A stretch of 64,000 nt of DNA from Balanoglossus misakiensis (GCA_040954595.2 CM082578.2:2666001-2730000), one strand, 5' to 3'. Positions 33,953-45,281 are shown, numbered from the stretch's first letter. Notes: generated by a model from the letters alone, not told the origin. Translations and numbers: made by a program.

Positions 33953-35085
33953 CTTTATCAGCATGTTTGTCGGATTGTCATTCTCTCGTTCAGAAAGGAA
34001 ATGTTCCCTTGCATTTGTACAACTAATGTAGTGTAATTGTGTTTTAAATGCTTAATAAAGAAAACTAACACTAACAACGGACACATTTTGTTCGTAGTGA
34101 ATTAAACGCCCCTCCCTGAATGCCTAGTCTGAAATAAAACTTATGTTGAGAAGGAGAGTTGTACATTGATTAACGTTTTCAACGGTGTAGTACCGGTGTA
34201 GCAACGATCCAGATACAATATTTGAGAATGCTTTTCGCCTGTGCTGCGCCGGTGTTAATTTTCGACAGCGATGACGGGTGGTTCAGATCCAGACCGAAGC
34301 AAATATACAGTGAGAACGCAAAGCACAACCCTGTCGTGACTTTTGATTATGTTTATCTAGGTAACCTATTGTCTTGGGTCAGTTTCCATTGTTGAGTCAA
34401 TCTAACTGGACGCGAGTGGTTTTCTAGCCACTCGCGGTTAGCCGGGTCTGCAACACTTCTGTCTGCCACCAACTTTAGGTTCTTTCGATCGCCGAAAAGA
34501 CGAGGCGTTTTCGATTTGTGGATTAACATCCAGTACTTCTTAACGATATCAAAACGGTCATGAAGAAGACGACAAAGTCGTCTAGAACGCATATCCAGGT
34601 ATAGAAACTGAGATATGTTGCAATTACATGTCCTCGACGTCCTCAATTTTTGTTAGTTGCCGTGTTTCTAAACATTGCCATTAGACGGCGTTGATCTCAA
34701 AACAATGTCCGTTTAGTGTGTGGACGCACACAGATTCTGAGGGCTAATCCCCTGTTAGCAAGAAACAGGAAGTGCTACGATATTCGTCATTTTTAAGTTG
34801 CTGCAACTGATCTGTAGTTTGTACGTGTATGCTTTACATTTATGCATCTGTGGTAACATAAAACACAGGTTACAAATGAACATAAATGACTGCATGTACA
34901 TAGTGTTTTGAACCACTAGCATTCTTTATCTGAATTGGAGGTTGCGCAACTAGACTAGAAAAACCAGAAATGCCATCATATCATAGACCCTATGGATCAA
35001 TCAAACGTGTTTGGGGTTCAAACCGACCTGCTTCCTTGCTGGTAAGCAACCGGTGCGCCAGTAGACTAGCCCACTAGTCGCTTGG
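33953..35085. other. Interior of the CACTA-like element
   Basis: No gene recognised. Near 35,013-35,065, on the - strand, lie weak A-box-like (ctggcgcaccggt) and B-box-like (ggtttgaaccc) words. They are reminiscent of a tRNA-derived SINE head, but no cloverleaf could be supported. Confidence 0.3.
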
Positions 35086-35291
35086 TGATTTTTAAATCTA
35101 AATAGTTAAGGTGTTTTCGATGGTTTTTTGTCTTAATAAATAATTTCAATACTTTTTGCGTGCATGCTTGCCTTGAGCGTGTTTTTGGTAGTGAGGTGAG
35201 TTTCGAATTTGGGACTGAGCTTGTGGTTTTGGGTAGCGTGGGTCTACGCGTTCCCTACACATAATGAAGCCCATAGACTTGGAGCAAGTCT
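35086..35291 (+). repeat. Dispersed repeat R1, copy 2
   Basis: Matches 1-203 nearly end to end, finishing in 'ggagcaagtct' directly before the right GC-rich cluster of the CACTA-like element. Confidence 0.8.
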
Positions 35292-35465
35292 AGTGCGCCA
35301 GGTAAACAAGCGCGCTTCCTGTGACCTGGCTGGCCATGCAAGCCAGGTAGCTCATGAATATTCAGAATGCAAGCCTGGCGCGCTCAGCAAGCACGCTCAC
35401 CGGGCCTGGCGAGCCAGGCGAGCCACCTGGCTTGCTGCGTTCAGGAGCAGGCGCGCCAGGTAGAA
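35292..35465. repeat. GC-rich subterminal palindrome cluster, right
   Basis: Repeated GCCAGG, CCTGGC and GGCGCGCC-type words in both orientations. Counterpart of the left cluster. Confidence 0.65.
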
Positions 35466-35759
35466 CAGGACATTCAGTCTGTAGTGTATAAGGTGGAGCA
35501 TTTGTCGACCCATTTGATCTTTCCGACCCTCATTTAAGCAATTATCAACATTACTATATCAAAAGATATGGCTGGGTTTTTTTTCTGAGCAAATAATTAT
35601 ACAAGAAGAACCTGACAAACCGTGTAAGCGCTTCTATCATAGTATGACTTGCGGCAATGTAAAAACATGACAAAAATGAAGAAGACGGTTTATCTTTGAT
35701 TACCTGCTGTTAATACAAGTTAGAAGATGCCACTCATTGGAGTAATTGAAAATTCCAAC

Positions 35760-36340
35760 GTTCCTCTCTGTTTGTTTTCAGATGATGGACTTAAAATTCA
35801 TTTCCGGGAGACAGATAGACTAGCATTGAGGCTGCCGATGCCATAGTTTATGATGACCATTCAGTCTCTGTCTGGTCCTAATCTTGTAGACAGAATCACT
35901 TTTATCGATATAGCAATATGATTTATGGAATACATAATGTAGAATAGAGGCCGAATTTTAGGTCCTGTTGATAATTCGCAAATACACATGATCATTGATA
36001 ATTATGATGCCAAACGGATCAAAGGATCAAAGGCCAAACACGTGATGTGAGGGTTGCACCAGCACATCATATCATACTTGATCTAATTGCTCCGACAAAA
36101 TGGACGGCATTCTTGCTTACCACTAGTCTGAAAACAAAGCAAATTTTGCAAAATGCTACACATTATGAAAAAAGTAGATCTCAACATTGGTCAAAAATGA
36201 ATTGTAAGTGGAGGACCAAACTTCACCACTTTTGTTATCGCAAAAGATACAGTGAAGAAGCAGATACGCGGATTGTTCTTAGTTCTACACGCAATTGCAG
36301 CGTCTGATAGAGGGGCAAGATGACTCCTTACGTCAACTTG
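35760..36340 (+). pseudogene. Fragment of a transposon-borne protein frame, right part
   Basis: The frame around 36,240-36,335 reads YSEEADTRIVL, and after a one-base shift LHAIAASDRGA. The motif (E)EADTRI..LHA.AA...G is, as I recall, a recurrent block in long uncharacterised proteins carried by repeats in marine invertebrate genomes. Stops and shifts show it is dead. It may be the 3' continuation of the 29.6-kb fragment. Confidence 0.4.
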
Positions 36341-38239
36341 TCATATCAACAGAAATCATCTTGATAAGAATGTGCTAAATATGATAAAACTTTGTACATA
36401 TTTAAACTGAAATACCATAGAATGGCCACAATATAAGTTGAATATAGTATTTTTACAGTAAAAGCATGCTGATAATGTATGTCCCTTTATAGCAATTGCA
36501 AATGCACGTTCGCATATTTCAAGAAATATACCAATTTTACTAAATCTTGAAATCATCAGCTCGCCATGGGAATTGAAAATGTCATCAAGCATTTTCAAAC
36601 TCTCAGAACTTAACTTTAAAATGGTGTATGACACAAAATGTTGTATGGCCAAGTCAGAGGGTTCTTTTTTTCTGGGGAGATCTGCAACACTAATTAGAGT
36701 TGGGATATTGAATTTTGACCCCATCTTTTGAAGGTGACCCTGAACTTAAAATTTAAAATATCAAAATATACAAAATTATAGCATTCTAGATCCCAACAGT
36801 GTAGTAAACGCTCGCCGTAAAATGTCATTTTGAACCGAAATTTGAGGATGACCTTGACCTTGAACCCCAAAGTTCAATTTAGCAATCAAAAGCTCGCATC
36901 CGACAATACAAGTTTGAGTGTTTAAATTTTATCTAAAGCTTAATTGGTAGCAAAGATATAGCAAGTTTCTTATTTGGGGGAATTTCGCAAAATCTTCTAT
37001 CCGTCGTTATGGTTACAGAATTTTAATATAAATTACAACCAAAGACGAAAATAGGCCTATTTTTCTTAAAGCTAATATTCCTTGCTACCTGGTGACCAAT
37101 TTACAGCCTCCTCGAGCAAACCGTTTTCCAGTAAATCAAAACTGTGTATGATCGATATGCCAAAAAGCGAAATTTTTACTTTGACCCCGCGTTTTGAAGA
37201 TGAACTTGACCTCTGACCTTGTCGGTCATGTAATCATTGGATAGCCCGTACCCTACTTTATAAGACTGAATGTTTGAATTTTATCTCTAGCATTCTAAGA
37301 ACCTGAAATATCTCATTTGAACTGTATGGGTACTCTTGCTATTCCTACCATTCATTTAGTTGTCATTATAACAGCTGGTTTTGCATATTAAGTATATGTA
37401 AACAGCAAAACAAATTAAAATCTTCGTAAATAATACACTTCTCTATCTGGAGATGAAATTATAACATTCTAGACCCAAACAGTGTTTAGTAAACGCTCGC
37501 CGTAAAATGTCATTTTGAACAAAAATCCAAAATGTCCGTTTTGTCACTTTGACCTTAAATTTGAGGATGACCTTGACCTTGAACCCCAAAGTTCAAGTTA
37601 GCAATGAAAAGATCGCACCCGACATTATAAGTTTGAGTGTTTAAATTTTATCTAAAGCTTAATTGGTAGCAAAGATATAGCAGGATTCTTATTTTTGTGA
37701 TTTTCGCAAAATCCGCTATCCGTCGTTATGGTAACAGAATTTTAATATAACTTAATATCAAAGACGTGAATCAGCTTATTTTTCATAAACCTAATGTTCC
37801 ATGCTACCTGATGACCAATTTACAGCCTCCTCGAGCAAACCGTTTTCCAGTAAATCGAAACTATGTATGATCGATGTGCAAAAAATAGCGAAATTTTTAC
37901 TTTGACCCCGCGTTTTGAAGATGAACTTGACCTCTGACCTTGTCGGCCATGTAATCATTGGATAGCCCGTCCCCTACTTTATAAGACCCAATGTTTAAAT
38001 TTTTTCTCTAGCTTTCTCAGATCCTGAAATATATCATTTTTTAACTGTATGAGTACCCCTAAAATTATGCTATCGTTACCATGACAACCGCTCCTCACGG
38101 CCACACCCACCATTAATATGAGTGCAAACAACCTGATTCTGACAGCTGGATAAATAGGCTTTCCAAAAATATATGTCTGCAAAAATCCTCAGGGGGGGGG
38201 AGGGTTTCGGTCTCTGGCCCATGGACTATACCCGTTCGC

Positions 38240-38594
38240 TTAAAAGGACAAAGTCTCTCTCCTTGCTGCCCCTTTTTCCATTATTATGTTTGATACAAGA
38301 CACTGTTTATGTTAATGTACATGTGGATATATAGTGAATCAATGATCAACCACACAAAACTTCCATCCCACTTGTATGATATGAGAGTAAAAACTCGCCC
38401 AAAATGAATAAATGGTAACGAACGATTATTCATTTTGGCGATTTTTTCACTCTCCTGTCTATAAGAAGGATGGAACTTGTGTGTGGTTGAACGCTCATTC
38501 ACTATATATCCACATGTAGAATAACAAACGGTGTCTTGCATCAAATATAATTAATGGAAAAAGGGCAGCGAGAGACAGACTTTGTCCCTTTTAA
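38240..38594. mobile_element. M1 MITE, copy c
   Basis: TTAA at both ends (38,240-38,243 and 38,591-38,594), outer ends aaggacaaagtctctctc and its complement, and a long internal hairpin. The same copy is present, inverted, at 48,964-49,317 in arm 2. Confidence 0.8.
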
Positions 38595-38599
38595 GTGAA

Positions 38600-38766
38600 G
38601 GGGTCGTCGCGCCGCGCTTGTTTTTAAACATTACAATTCATCCACAAATCCCTCAAGTAATAACATTCTTAGTTCCTAGTAGGTCGTGGCGACTGCAGTG
38701 AGGTTTGTGCGAGTATTTGAGGACATATTCTCGACAAGGGGGACACCCACGCGGCGCGACGATCCC
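38600..38766. mobile_element. 167-bp MITE with 17-bp GC-rich termini
   Basis: The termini ggggtcgtcgcgccgcg and its complement (one mismatch in this copy) enclose about 130 bp. The partner copy in arm 2, at 48,791-48,957, has perfect termini. It lies in intron 1 of the secreted-protein copies. Confidence 0.75.
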
Positions 38767-39236
38767 TTCCCTTTAAAATTGTATATATTTACCATGTTTA
38801 TCGCGGCTGTGTCCAACTTGTCACTCAGAACGTTCACGCTTCTGTATGTATTTGTTGGTCCGATATAACTACCAACAACTTTCACGAACTTGGCAGTTAA
38901 AATCGGCGTCTCTTTCTCCAGTGCGTCCGGTAACACCATTATCTCTTCGATACACTCTAACGCCGTGAGTTGATATAATATCAAATATGGTATTGTCGTA
39001 TCCCTTGATTTTGGAAGCCGTACAAACCCATGGCTTTGAACGAAACGGGACGGCCATAGGTATGCAAGTATAATATATTCTTGTTATTTTATAACTGCAC
39101 ATTAACGGACAAAGAACTACCATTACAGCTCTCTGTATACAAACCATCGTGGCATCTGTACATTTGTAATTGTGTATATCATAATCACCGTTTTGAGCGA
39201 ACTGCGATCATTGCACTCTCTTGATTGCTCTTTCAG

Positions 39237-40629
39237 CCATGCATGAATATGCAGTTTTTCTCCGCCGAAAGGAGCCAGTTGACACAGGCAAAATAGAGAC
39301 ACTGTTTCGGGAGTCCCTGGAAATGAAGAAGAAGGTTTGGGGATCCAAAGATAATGGCAACCATATAAGCATTGCGATTGGTGAGTGCATGTGAACTTTA
39401 AACTGAATATTACTGTTTACAGGGTTTGATCAGGGTTTGTTATTACAGGGTTTGATCAGAAACATAAAATTCGTTTGGTGAAATTTTAATGACGACGGAA
39501 AACGTATTTATACCATACGAAATAGGTTGTTGTTCATCAGAGTTGGACATTGGCTCAATAAATAGTTTTGTAACAGGTCACCTTTGTTTGGAATATTGCC
39601 AAGTGTGATACTTCAGTTGTTGTACATATTGTTCCAAAATGACGTAAATGGTTTTCTTTGTTTAAAGTAATGACTGACCTTGCTGTGTTTTATCTCGCGA
39701 ACGAGGATGTCAGTAAATACGAAGAAGCTGAAGGCCTCTTGACAAAGGCACTGAAGATCAAAGAGTGCGTTCTGTCCCACTATGAGCAATTCGACAGCTG
39801 GCAGATAGGTACTTCAATTTGTTTCACTGACAATCACATTTGAAATCATGTATAGCGTTATAGGTTGATCAGCACCGACTGACTGCGGCACGTCTTAGTC
39901 ATGACTTGCAAAGCTGACCAGTAACATTTGAATGAAAAAAAACGAATGCTTAAAACAAACATTGATTAAAGTTATTTGTAAGTTTTGTCTTTTCGAAATA
40001 TTTTGTTAATTGTTTCAACTGCTATTGATGAATTTAGTCGCGATTTCAGTTGTTCATAAAAAGTATCCCTTGACTGTAAAACTGGCTATACATTACAGCT
40101 AATTCATCCGTTCTGCAGATTTACTAATATCCGTCTAAATTCTACTTTAGTTTTGTTCGTTTTTTTCCTTTCGGGGACGAGATATTGGTGTTTCAGATTG
40201 TGTTCATACATAATCTTCAGTTAAAAGACTAGTATAAAATGAGGTGGCCAATTATTTTTCAGTATCTACAAATGTAACTTCTCATAGTCTGCCATTATGT
40301 CATTCAATTTCAGGAGTCTATTTTCTTATTCGACTATACATGCTACTGGGAAACGACGAGGAAAGGAAAAAATATGAAAACCTACTGAAAGAAAAATCGG
40401 AGAAAGCATTCGAAGAGGAATTTGCATCGAGAGACTTGGGGAAGGGTGGGTACAACTTCTTCAGTCTGTTTGCAAATCTAATTAATATGGCTCTCTTAAT
40501 ACTTAGTTGGCTGGTTATTTGGTGGGATGATTGGTTGTTTGGCTGCGGTGTTTGAAGAAACATAATTATATACTGACATCTTTCCCTCTCCTTGCAGCTT
40601 TCCCACCGGATCCCATGATGTGGGCTTAA
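39237..40629 (+). CDS. 3' exons of a TPR-type protein gene (5' end missing)
   Basis: Exons 39,237-39,380, 39,668-39,808, 40,314-40,445 and 40,598-40,629 join in frame to a TAA at 40,627-40,629. The peptide has helical TPR-like pairs: HEYAVFLRRKEPVDTGKIE..FRESLEMKKKVWG, then MTDLAVFYLAN..YEEAEGLLTKALKIKECVLS, and a final VYFLIRLYMLLGNDEERKKY. It ends RDLGKAFPPDPMMWA. TPR arrays mediate protein-protein contacts; the specific family was not recognised. If the third intron is retained, the frame instead runs to 40,555 and adds a hydrophobic tail, which I consider less likely. Upstream exons should lie to the left, but homology with the inverted duplication arm ends at 39,050, so the 5' part has probably been cut off by rearrangement. 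Confidence 0.7.
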
Positions 40630-42094
40630 TTCATCAGTGGAATAGCTTCCCTTGCATGGTTTGTGTATGGACAGATTCACCAATGTAGGACTCAGTCGTC
40701 GAGAAGAGTTTGACCCATCCAACAACTCCCTTGGTTGGCACTGTCAGCAGTGTCGGGTTGATATTTGGTGCTCCTATCTGAGCACTGAGGAAGAGTCTTT
40801 GATCTTGCCAAACGTTAGAAATTATGGTCAAACTGCTAATGAACTTGTATTGATGTCTAACAATGTTAGCATACACTGATGATTTGTGTCGCGAAAATTT
40901 TTGTTCTGTACATTTTTTGCTCAATGCAGCATTCATTTAGTGCTAGATTATGAGAGTAACTGACAGGTTTAAAATGGTTCGTTACTGTGAAATTACATTT
41001 TCATATATAACGCTTCAGAGCAGTGCCTGTAAAATATAGTGTCTACGAAATAGTAGAAAATGACGATATTAGTGTTTCCCTTTTTAGTTGTAAACGTTTA
41101 TTCGAATATCTTGACATTAGTATTTCAATCTTGATGGATAAGCATATTTTACATACTCGCATTGACAGGATGTGTCCTTGATTTTAAGATGACGTATTTT
41201 GGAACGATTTCTCATGCAAAACCCACAGCCTTGACTATAGTTGGGATTTTTCTTCAATGTTGGCTGTCCATCTTCCAGTTAAACTCAGAAGGCAGCATAT
41301 ATTGTAGAATTTGGAGTCTCTATGATAGCTTAATACATTGTACGTGAACTCCACAGTAAACTTCATCTTATATTGTCGTGGTAATTATGGCACAAGGAAA
41401 AGCTTTAAGGAATTTCTATTTTTGTAAATTTTATAGTATGCGTTTCTTTATCAGATCCCCTTCAACCGAAAGAACAGTAATCCAGTTGCATTATATCATT
41501 GAACGGTTTTATGAGCGAAAGTCTGTTTTCTTGAGTTTTGAAACACGTGACTTGCATTAATTTGGCATTTTGGCTCTGGAAGTAGACAAGTAAAGTGGAT
41601 ATGAAAACAAATAACGCGTAATCCTTTTCCATAGAACTTATATTTGCCAGTATTTCAGCATTTTGATTGGAAAATGACAAAATGGAGTAACTGTGATACT
41701 ATTCAGGAAACTGAAATTTACGTACTGCAGACCTTTTCCATAAACGTCTGTAAGTTGTTTTCATTAAGATAGTTGAATACCACATTTTAGACGAAACTCT
41801 TCTTCAGAATGACAACATTTAGCACATAGACTCGTGATACTTCCTTCGAATTTTCAGGATCTGTCCCATATATCATTGATTTTCAAACCAAGTGACATCT
41901 GACAGTGGAACCATGCTCATGAAACTTGATGCAAATAAATATGGAGTACATGTACAATATTTCACGGTTACTAGAAGAAGACTGTTAGGAAACTATTTTT
42001 TCTCCATTGTTAGATGCTCGACTCGGTAAACACTTAGTGTAAACAAAAGATATCAGGTGCTAACGAGCCTGGCCATACGAATAAACAGACAGAA
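40630..42094. other. 3' UTR and intergenic DNA
   Basis: No exon or repeat family recognised. Short open frames have no conserved content. A tetranucleotide tract begins at about 42,095, where the LINE tail ends. Confidence 0.45.
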
Positions 42095-42317
42095 TAGATA
42101 GATAGATAGATAGATAGTTTATTTCACCAGAAAGATGCATTTTACATAACTGGTGCGGACCAGGGAAGTAGTTCTAGTGGAACTAGTCGTGTCCCTGGCC
42201 CTAAATACATACAAATCATTGAAACAATTAATATAATTGCCAATTCATATCACAAAACAATAGTTGGTAGTCAAACAACGCGGTGACAAAGTAAACAGTT
42301 TTATAAAAGAGGTTAAA

Positions 42318-45281
42318 TTAATCTATGCTCAACAGATACATTTTCAGAGAGCTTTTAAATAAATTCCTTGATTGAATTGATTTTATTTGTGTAGGAATTT
42401 CATTCCAATGCTTGGCAATAGAATAGTACAAATTATTTTGAGATGAAGTAAGTTTTACTTTGGGAAGCGTAAACTTATCAGTAGAGGCAAATCTTGTAAA
42501 ATATTTGTGTGATACAAATGAAGCATAGCGATCTAGTGAGTGGGCGTAATACCCTGCCTTTAAATCATACGCAAAAACACAAGTTTGAAATTTACAGAGT
42601 TTGTAAACATTAAGAATTCCAAGTTGCTGAAAAAGTGGTGCACTATGTGTATTGGGGCTAGAAAATGTTATAAGTCTTACAAGTCTCTTTTGCAATTTGA
42701 AAATACAATCTAAATAGGTTTTATACGCATTTCCCCATATTTCGATACAATACATTATATGGGGAAGGATAAGACAATTGTATAATAATAAAATTATAGA
42801 CTTAGGGAGATAATGGCGTACATATGAAATAATACCGATTTTTTGGCTAACCTTCTTAAAAATAATGTTGATGTGAGACTTCCAGGATAATGATGAGTCA
42901 AGAGTAACTCCAAGATAAACAGCAGATGAAACATTATGTAATGGTAAATCAGAGACATATAAATCCCCTTCAGGCTTAAACTTCGCCTGGGCTGTTTTGA
43001 AAATAACATAGTTTGTTTTGTCAATATTAATAGTAAGTTTATTTGACTTACACCAGGTCTGTACTTTAGTTAGCTCAACATTCAGAGTGGCAAGATCGAT
43101 TTTGTCCTGCTTATCTGAACAAAATAAATTGGTATCGTCAGCAAATAACCTGAATTGAAAATAGTCTGAGGAACTGCAGATATCATTTATATATACTAAA
43201 AAAAGAAGTGGACCTAGAATTGATCCCTGTGGAATCCCACAGGAGATCCTTTTCGCTTTTGAAGTGCAATTATTGACCTTGACATACTGCTGTCGGTCTT
43301 CTATATAAGTCTTAAACCAATTAAGTGTGGATCCCCTAATCCCATAGTGGCATAGCTTAGCTAACAAAATTGTGTGGTTAATCGTATCAAATGCCTTTTT
43401 AAAATCAATAAAGATACCAAAGGTAACAAGACCGTTATCAATGTGCTTTGATATTTCAGTTGTGAGATCTGCTAAAGCTAACTTAGTACTATATTTCTTA
43501 CGAAATCCATATTGGCTGTTAGTGAGAATATCAAATTTTTCGAAAAAAGAACACAGTTGCTTATTTACAATAGACTCATACAGCTTACTAAAGATTGGCA
43601 AGACAGAGATAGGTTTGTAATTTCCTATTTCATGAACACAGCCCTTTTTAAAAATTGGTGTTACTCTTGCCATTTTCAGTTTCTCTGGAAAAATACCCTG
43701 TGACAAGGAAATATTAACAATATGAGCAAATGGTTCTGTAATATAATCAGCTGCTTCCTTTACAAGTTTTGGATATATTTCATCAAAACCAGCAGCTTTA
43801 CAATGGTCTAATAAATTAATTTCTCTGAGTATATCACCAGAATGCACAGGATGGAAAAAGAAAGAATTAAAATGACGAATACCAAGGTAATCATTGAAAT
43901 TAGTGCTACAATGTATTTGTGATGCTAGATTTTGTCCAATGTTGACAAAAAAAGAATTAAAAGCGTCAGCTATATCAATATTTTTAGTAACAAAATTCCC
44001 AGGGTTTTTGTCATCTTTTATTTTTTGTGGAGCATTAACCTTTGAATTTTTGTTCAGGATTTCATTGATGACTTGCCATTTTTTGTGGTCCTTCCCAGAG
44101 GCTACAGACAGTTGCAGTTTATCACAAAAATACTTCTTTTTTGCTCGTCGCATCAGCTTTGTTAACAGGTTGCGATAAAGTTTGTACTCTTGATGAATAG
44201 ATGAGCTTGCAGAATGGCGTTTTGTTTTGGAGAACATCTTATGCTTGTTTTTGATTGAGACCAGAAGTCCTTTTGTGATCCATGGTTTCCGTAGGCGCTT
44301 ACGCTGGTTTGAACACCGTTTGACTGGCACGTGTCTTGTTGCCATATCATGAAACAATTTGTAAAAGGTATTATAGGCAACATTCGGATCATTAGAGTCG
44401 TAAACATCCTGCCAAGAAATATTTGCAAAGTCATTTTTATAAGAAACTGGATCAAATGAAGAAAAATCACACTTGAAATCAGTTGTTTCAACATTGAATA
44501 CATGGCGTAAATCCTGAAAGATGGCAAAGATGGGATAATGGTCACTTATATCAGTCTGTACTGTCCCACTTTCAATGAACTGGTCACGAAAATTTACATG
44601 ACAATGATCTATTAATGTGGAGGTGTGAGTAGTTATTCTGGTCGGTACATCCATGATTTGATAAAAATTATTACCACTAAGAGTAGCGATATATTCATTA
44701 AAGACAGTGTTATCGCCATCTATATTTATATTGAAATCCCCTAGTAAAATGCATTTTTTGTTGGTAATGCGTAGATTATCAAGACAATCTGATAAACTGG
44801 TTAAAAATTCCTGAGTAGGTGTATTTGGTCTGCGATATAAGACACCTATGATGACCTTGCTTTTTTCAAGTAGGATTTCAACAAAAAGACATTCGCAATG
44901 TTGGAGAACAACTGAGTCTATTATAGAGTATGATAACGACTCGTGTAAATAGAGACCAACACCTCCTCCTCTGGAAACAGCTCTACATTTATGAACAAAG
45001 TTGTATGAAGGGAGGTTATATAATGATGCATCAACACCTGGGTCTAGCCATGTTTCACTGAGGGCAATGACAGAAAATTTGCATTTCAATAGCGACAGAA
45101 CAACTGACAAGTCATCAAAGTGACGTCTGATCGATCTAATATTCAAATGAAGAGTTGAAAATGACTGCAGAGTCAGAAGGGAATCGTTTGCATTAAATTC
45201 GTCCAAAGTATAAGACTTACAATTATAGTTACTTTGCAAGAAGTGGTCTGTGGTTTCGCCGATGATGAGTTTGCTTGTACA
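42318..45281 (-). CDS. LINE ORF2: AP endonuclease and reverse transcriptase
   Basis: About 970 residues, uninterrupted. The N-terminal endonuclease has HLNIRSI, ALSETWLDPGV, GGGVGLYLHE, VLYRRPN, LLGDFNINID, STLIDHCHVN and ISDHYPIFA. The reverse transcriptase has VTPIFKKGCVHEIGNYKPIS, QYGFRKKYSTKLAL, FIDFKKAFDTINH, SCGIPQGSILGPLLFLVYIN, then FADDTNLF and YLGVTLDSSLSWKSHI. It nicks target DNA and primes cDNA there. The frame opens at 45,281, about 26 bases after the ORF1 stop, but has no ATG before the endonuclease domain. Translation may use reinitiation or a non-ATG codon. Confidence 0.9.
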   Translation of the reverse strand, partial: CTSKLIIGETTDHFLQSNYNCKSYTLDEFNANDSLLTLQSFSTLHLNIRSIRRHFDDLSVVLSLLKCKFSVIALSETWLDPGVDASLYNLPSYNFVHKCRAVSRGGGVGLYLHESLSYSIIDSVVLQHCECLFVEILLEKSKVIIGVLYRRPNTPTQEFLTSLSDCLDNLRITNKKCILLGDFNINIDGDNTVFNEYIATLSGNNFYQIMDVPTRITTHTSTLIDHCHVNFRDQFIESGTVQTDISDHYPIFAIFQDLRHVFNVETTDFKCDFSSFDPVSYKNDFANISWQDVYDSNDPNVAYNTFYKLFHDMATRHVPVKRCSNQRKRLRKPWITKGLLVSIKNKHKMFSKTKRHSASSSIHQEYKLYRNLLTKLMRRAKKKYFCDKLQLSVASGKDHKKWQVINEILNKNSKVNAPQKIKDDKNPGNFVTKNIDIADAFNSFFVNIGQNLASQIHCSTNFNDYLGIRHFNSFFFHPVHSGDILREINLLDHCKAAGFDEIYPKLVKEAADYITEPFAHIVNISLSQGIFPEKLKMARVTPIFKKGCVHEIGNYKPISVLPIFSKLYESIVNKQLCSFFEKFDILTNSQYGFRKKYSTKLALADLTTEISKHIDNGLVTFGIFIDFKKAFDTINHTILLAKLCHYGIRGSTLNWFKTYIEDRQQYVKVNNCTSKAKRISCGIPQGSILGPLLFLVYINDICSSSDYFQFRLFADDTNLFCSDKQDKIDLATLNVELTKVQTWCKSNKLTINIDKTNYVIFKTAQAKFKPEGDLYVSDLPLHNVSSAVYLGVTLDSSLSWKSHINIIFKKVSQKIGIISYVRHYLPKSIILLLYNCLILPHIMYCIEIWGNAYKTYLDCIFKLQKRLVRLITFSSPNTHSAPLFQQLGILNVYKLCKFQTCVFAYDLKAGYYAHSLDRYASFVSHKYFTRFASTDKFTLPKVKLTSSQNNLYYSIAKHWNEIPTQIKSIQSRNLFKSSLKMYLLSID

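Larger units (their letters stand above)
29956..35486. mobile_element. CACTA (EnSpm)-like element nested in the 10.8-kb element
   Basis: The termini are perfect 21-bp inverted repeats, CACTACAGACTGAATGTCCT.. at 29,956 and its complement ending ..TAGTG at 35,486, flanked by TA on both sides. Next to each end lies a GC-rich block of about 200 bp full of short palindromes (gggcccatgggcc type on the left, gccaggcgcgcc type on the right). Such subterminal repeats are typical of CACTA elements. No transposase was recognised, so it is probably non-autonomous. It carries a BEN-like frame, copy 2 of repeat R1 and several fold-backs. Confidence 0.75.
27433..38228. mobile_element. 10.8-kb element with 1.5-kb terminal inverted repeats and TACC target duplication
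   Basis: Left arm 27,433-28,938 and right arm 36,758-38,228 are inverted near-copies. The outer ends read TAGTCCATGGGCCAGAGACC. The 4-bp TACC at 27,429-27,432 is repeated at 38,229-38,232 and occurs once in the empty site in arm 2 (49,325-49,328), so the limits are exact. Each arm contains an internal tandem duplication (about 27,590-28,300 and 28,315-28,940 in the left arm). The interior has degraded fragments of one protein frame split by a second, CACTA-type element. No intact transposase was found, so it is probably non-autonomous or dead. The superfamily is not assigned; a 4-bp duplication is compatible with several. Confidence 0.88.
26894..39049 (-). pseudogene. Secreted 8-cysteine family copy 2, broken by a 10.8-kb insertion
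   Basis: Exon 1 remnant 39,049-38,793, exon 2 27,363-27,262 and exon 3 27,049-26,894 (stop TAG). The signal-peptide end of exon 1 is missing: homology with copy 3 begins only at the codons for PFRSKPWVC. A one-base insertion shifts the frame at the second conserved cysteine. The exon-3 cysteine of the VCPEK motif has become arginine (IRPEK). Intron 1 holds the 10.8-kb element with its TACC target duplication. Exons 2 and 3 otherwise remain open. Confidence 0.85.
24968..39050 (-). repeat. Large inverted duplication, arm 1 (3.3 kb, split by a 10.8-kb insertion)
   Basis: 24,968-27,432 plus 38,229-39,050 matches, in reverse, 48,505-51,072 plus 57,166-57,878. With insertions removed, both arms are about 3.28 kb and nearly identical, down to the MITEs in the introns. 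Arm 1 holds exon 1 of the intact secreted-protein gene and all of copy 2. It was interrupted at 27,433-38,228 after the duplication, because arm 2 keeps the empty target site at 49,325-49,328. Confidence 0.9.

Noticed and set aside
35013-35065. Possible tRNA or tRNA-derived SINE head on the - strand
   Set aside because: A- and B-box-like words are present, but no cloverleaf with paired stems could be written, and the orientation does not suit the adjoining R1 repeat as a SINE body.
40314-40555. TPR protein ending with a membrane tail (read-through version)
   Set aside because: The tail is encoded by what looks like an intron. A good donor-acceptor pair joins 40,445 to 40,598 in frame to a compact C-terminus.
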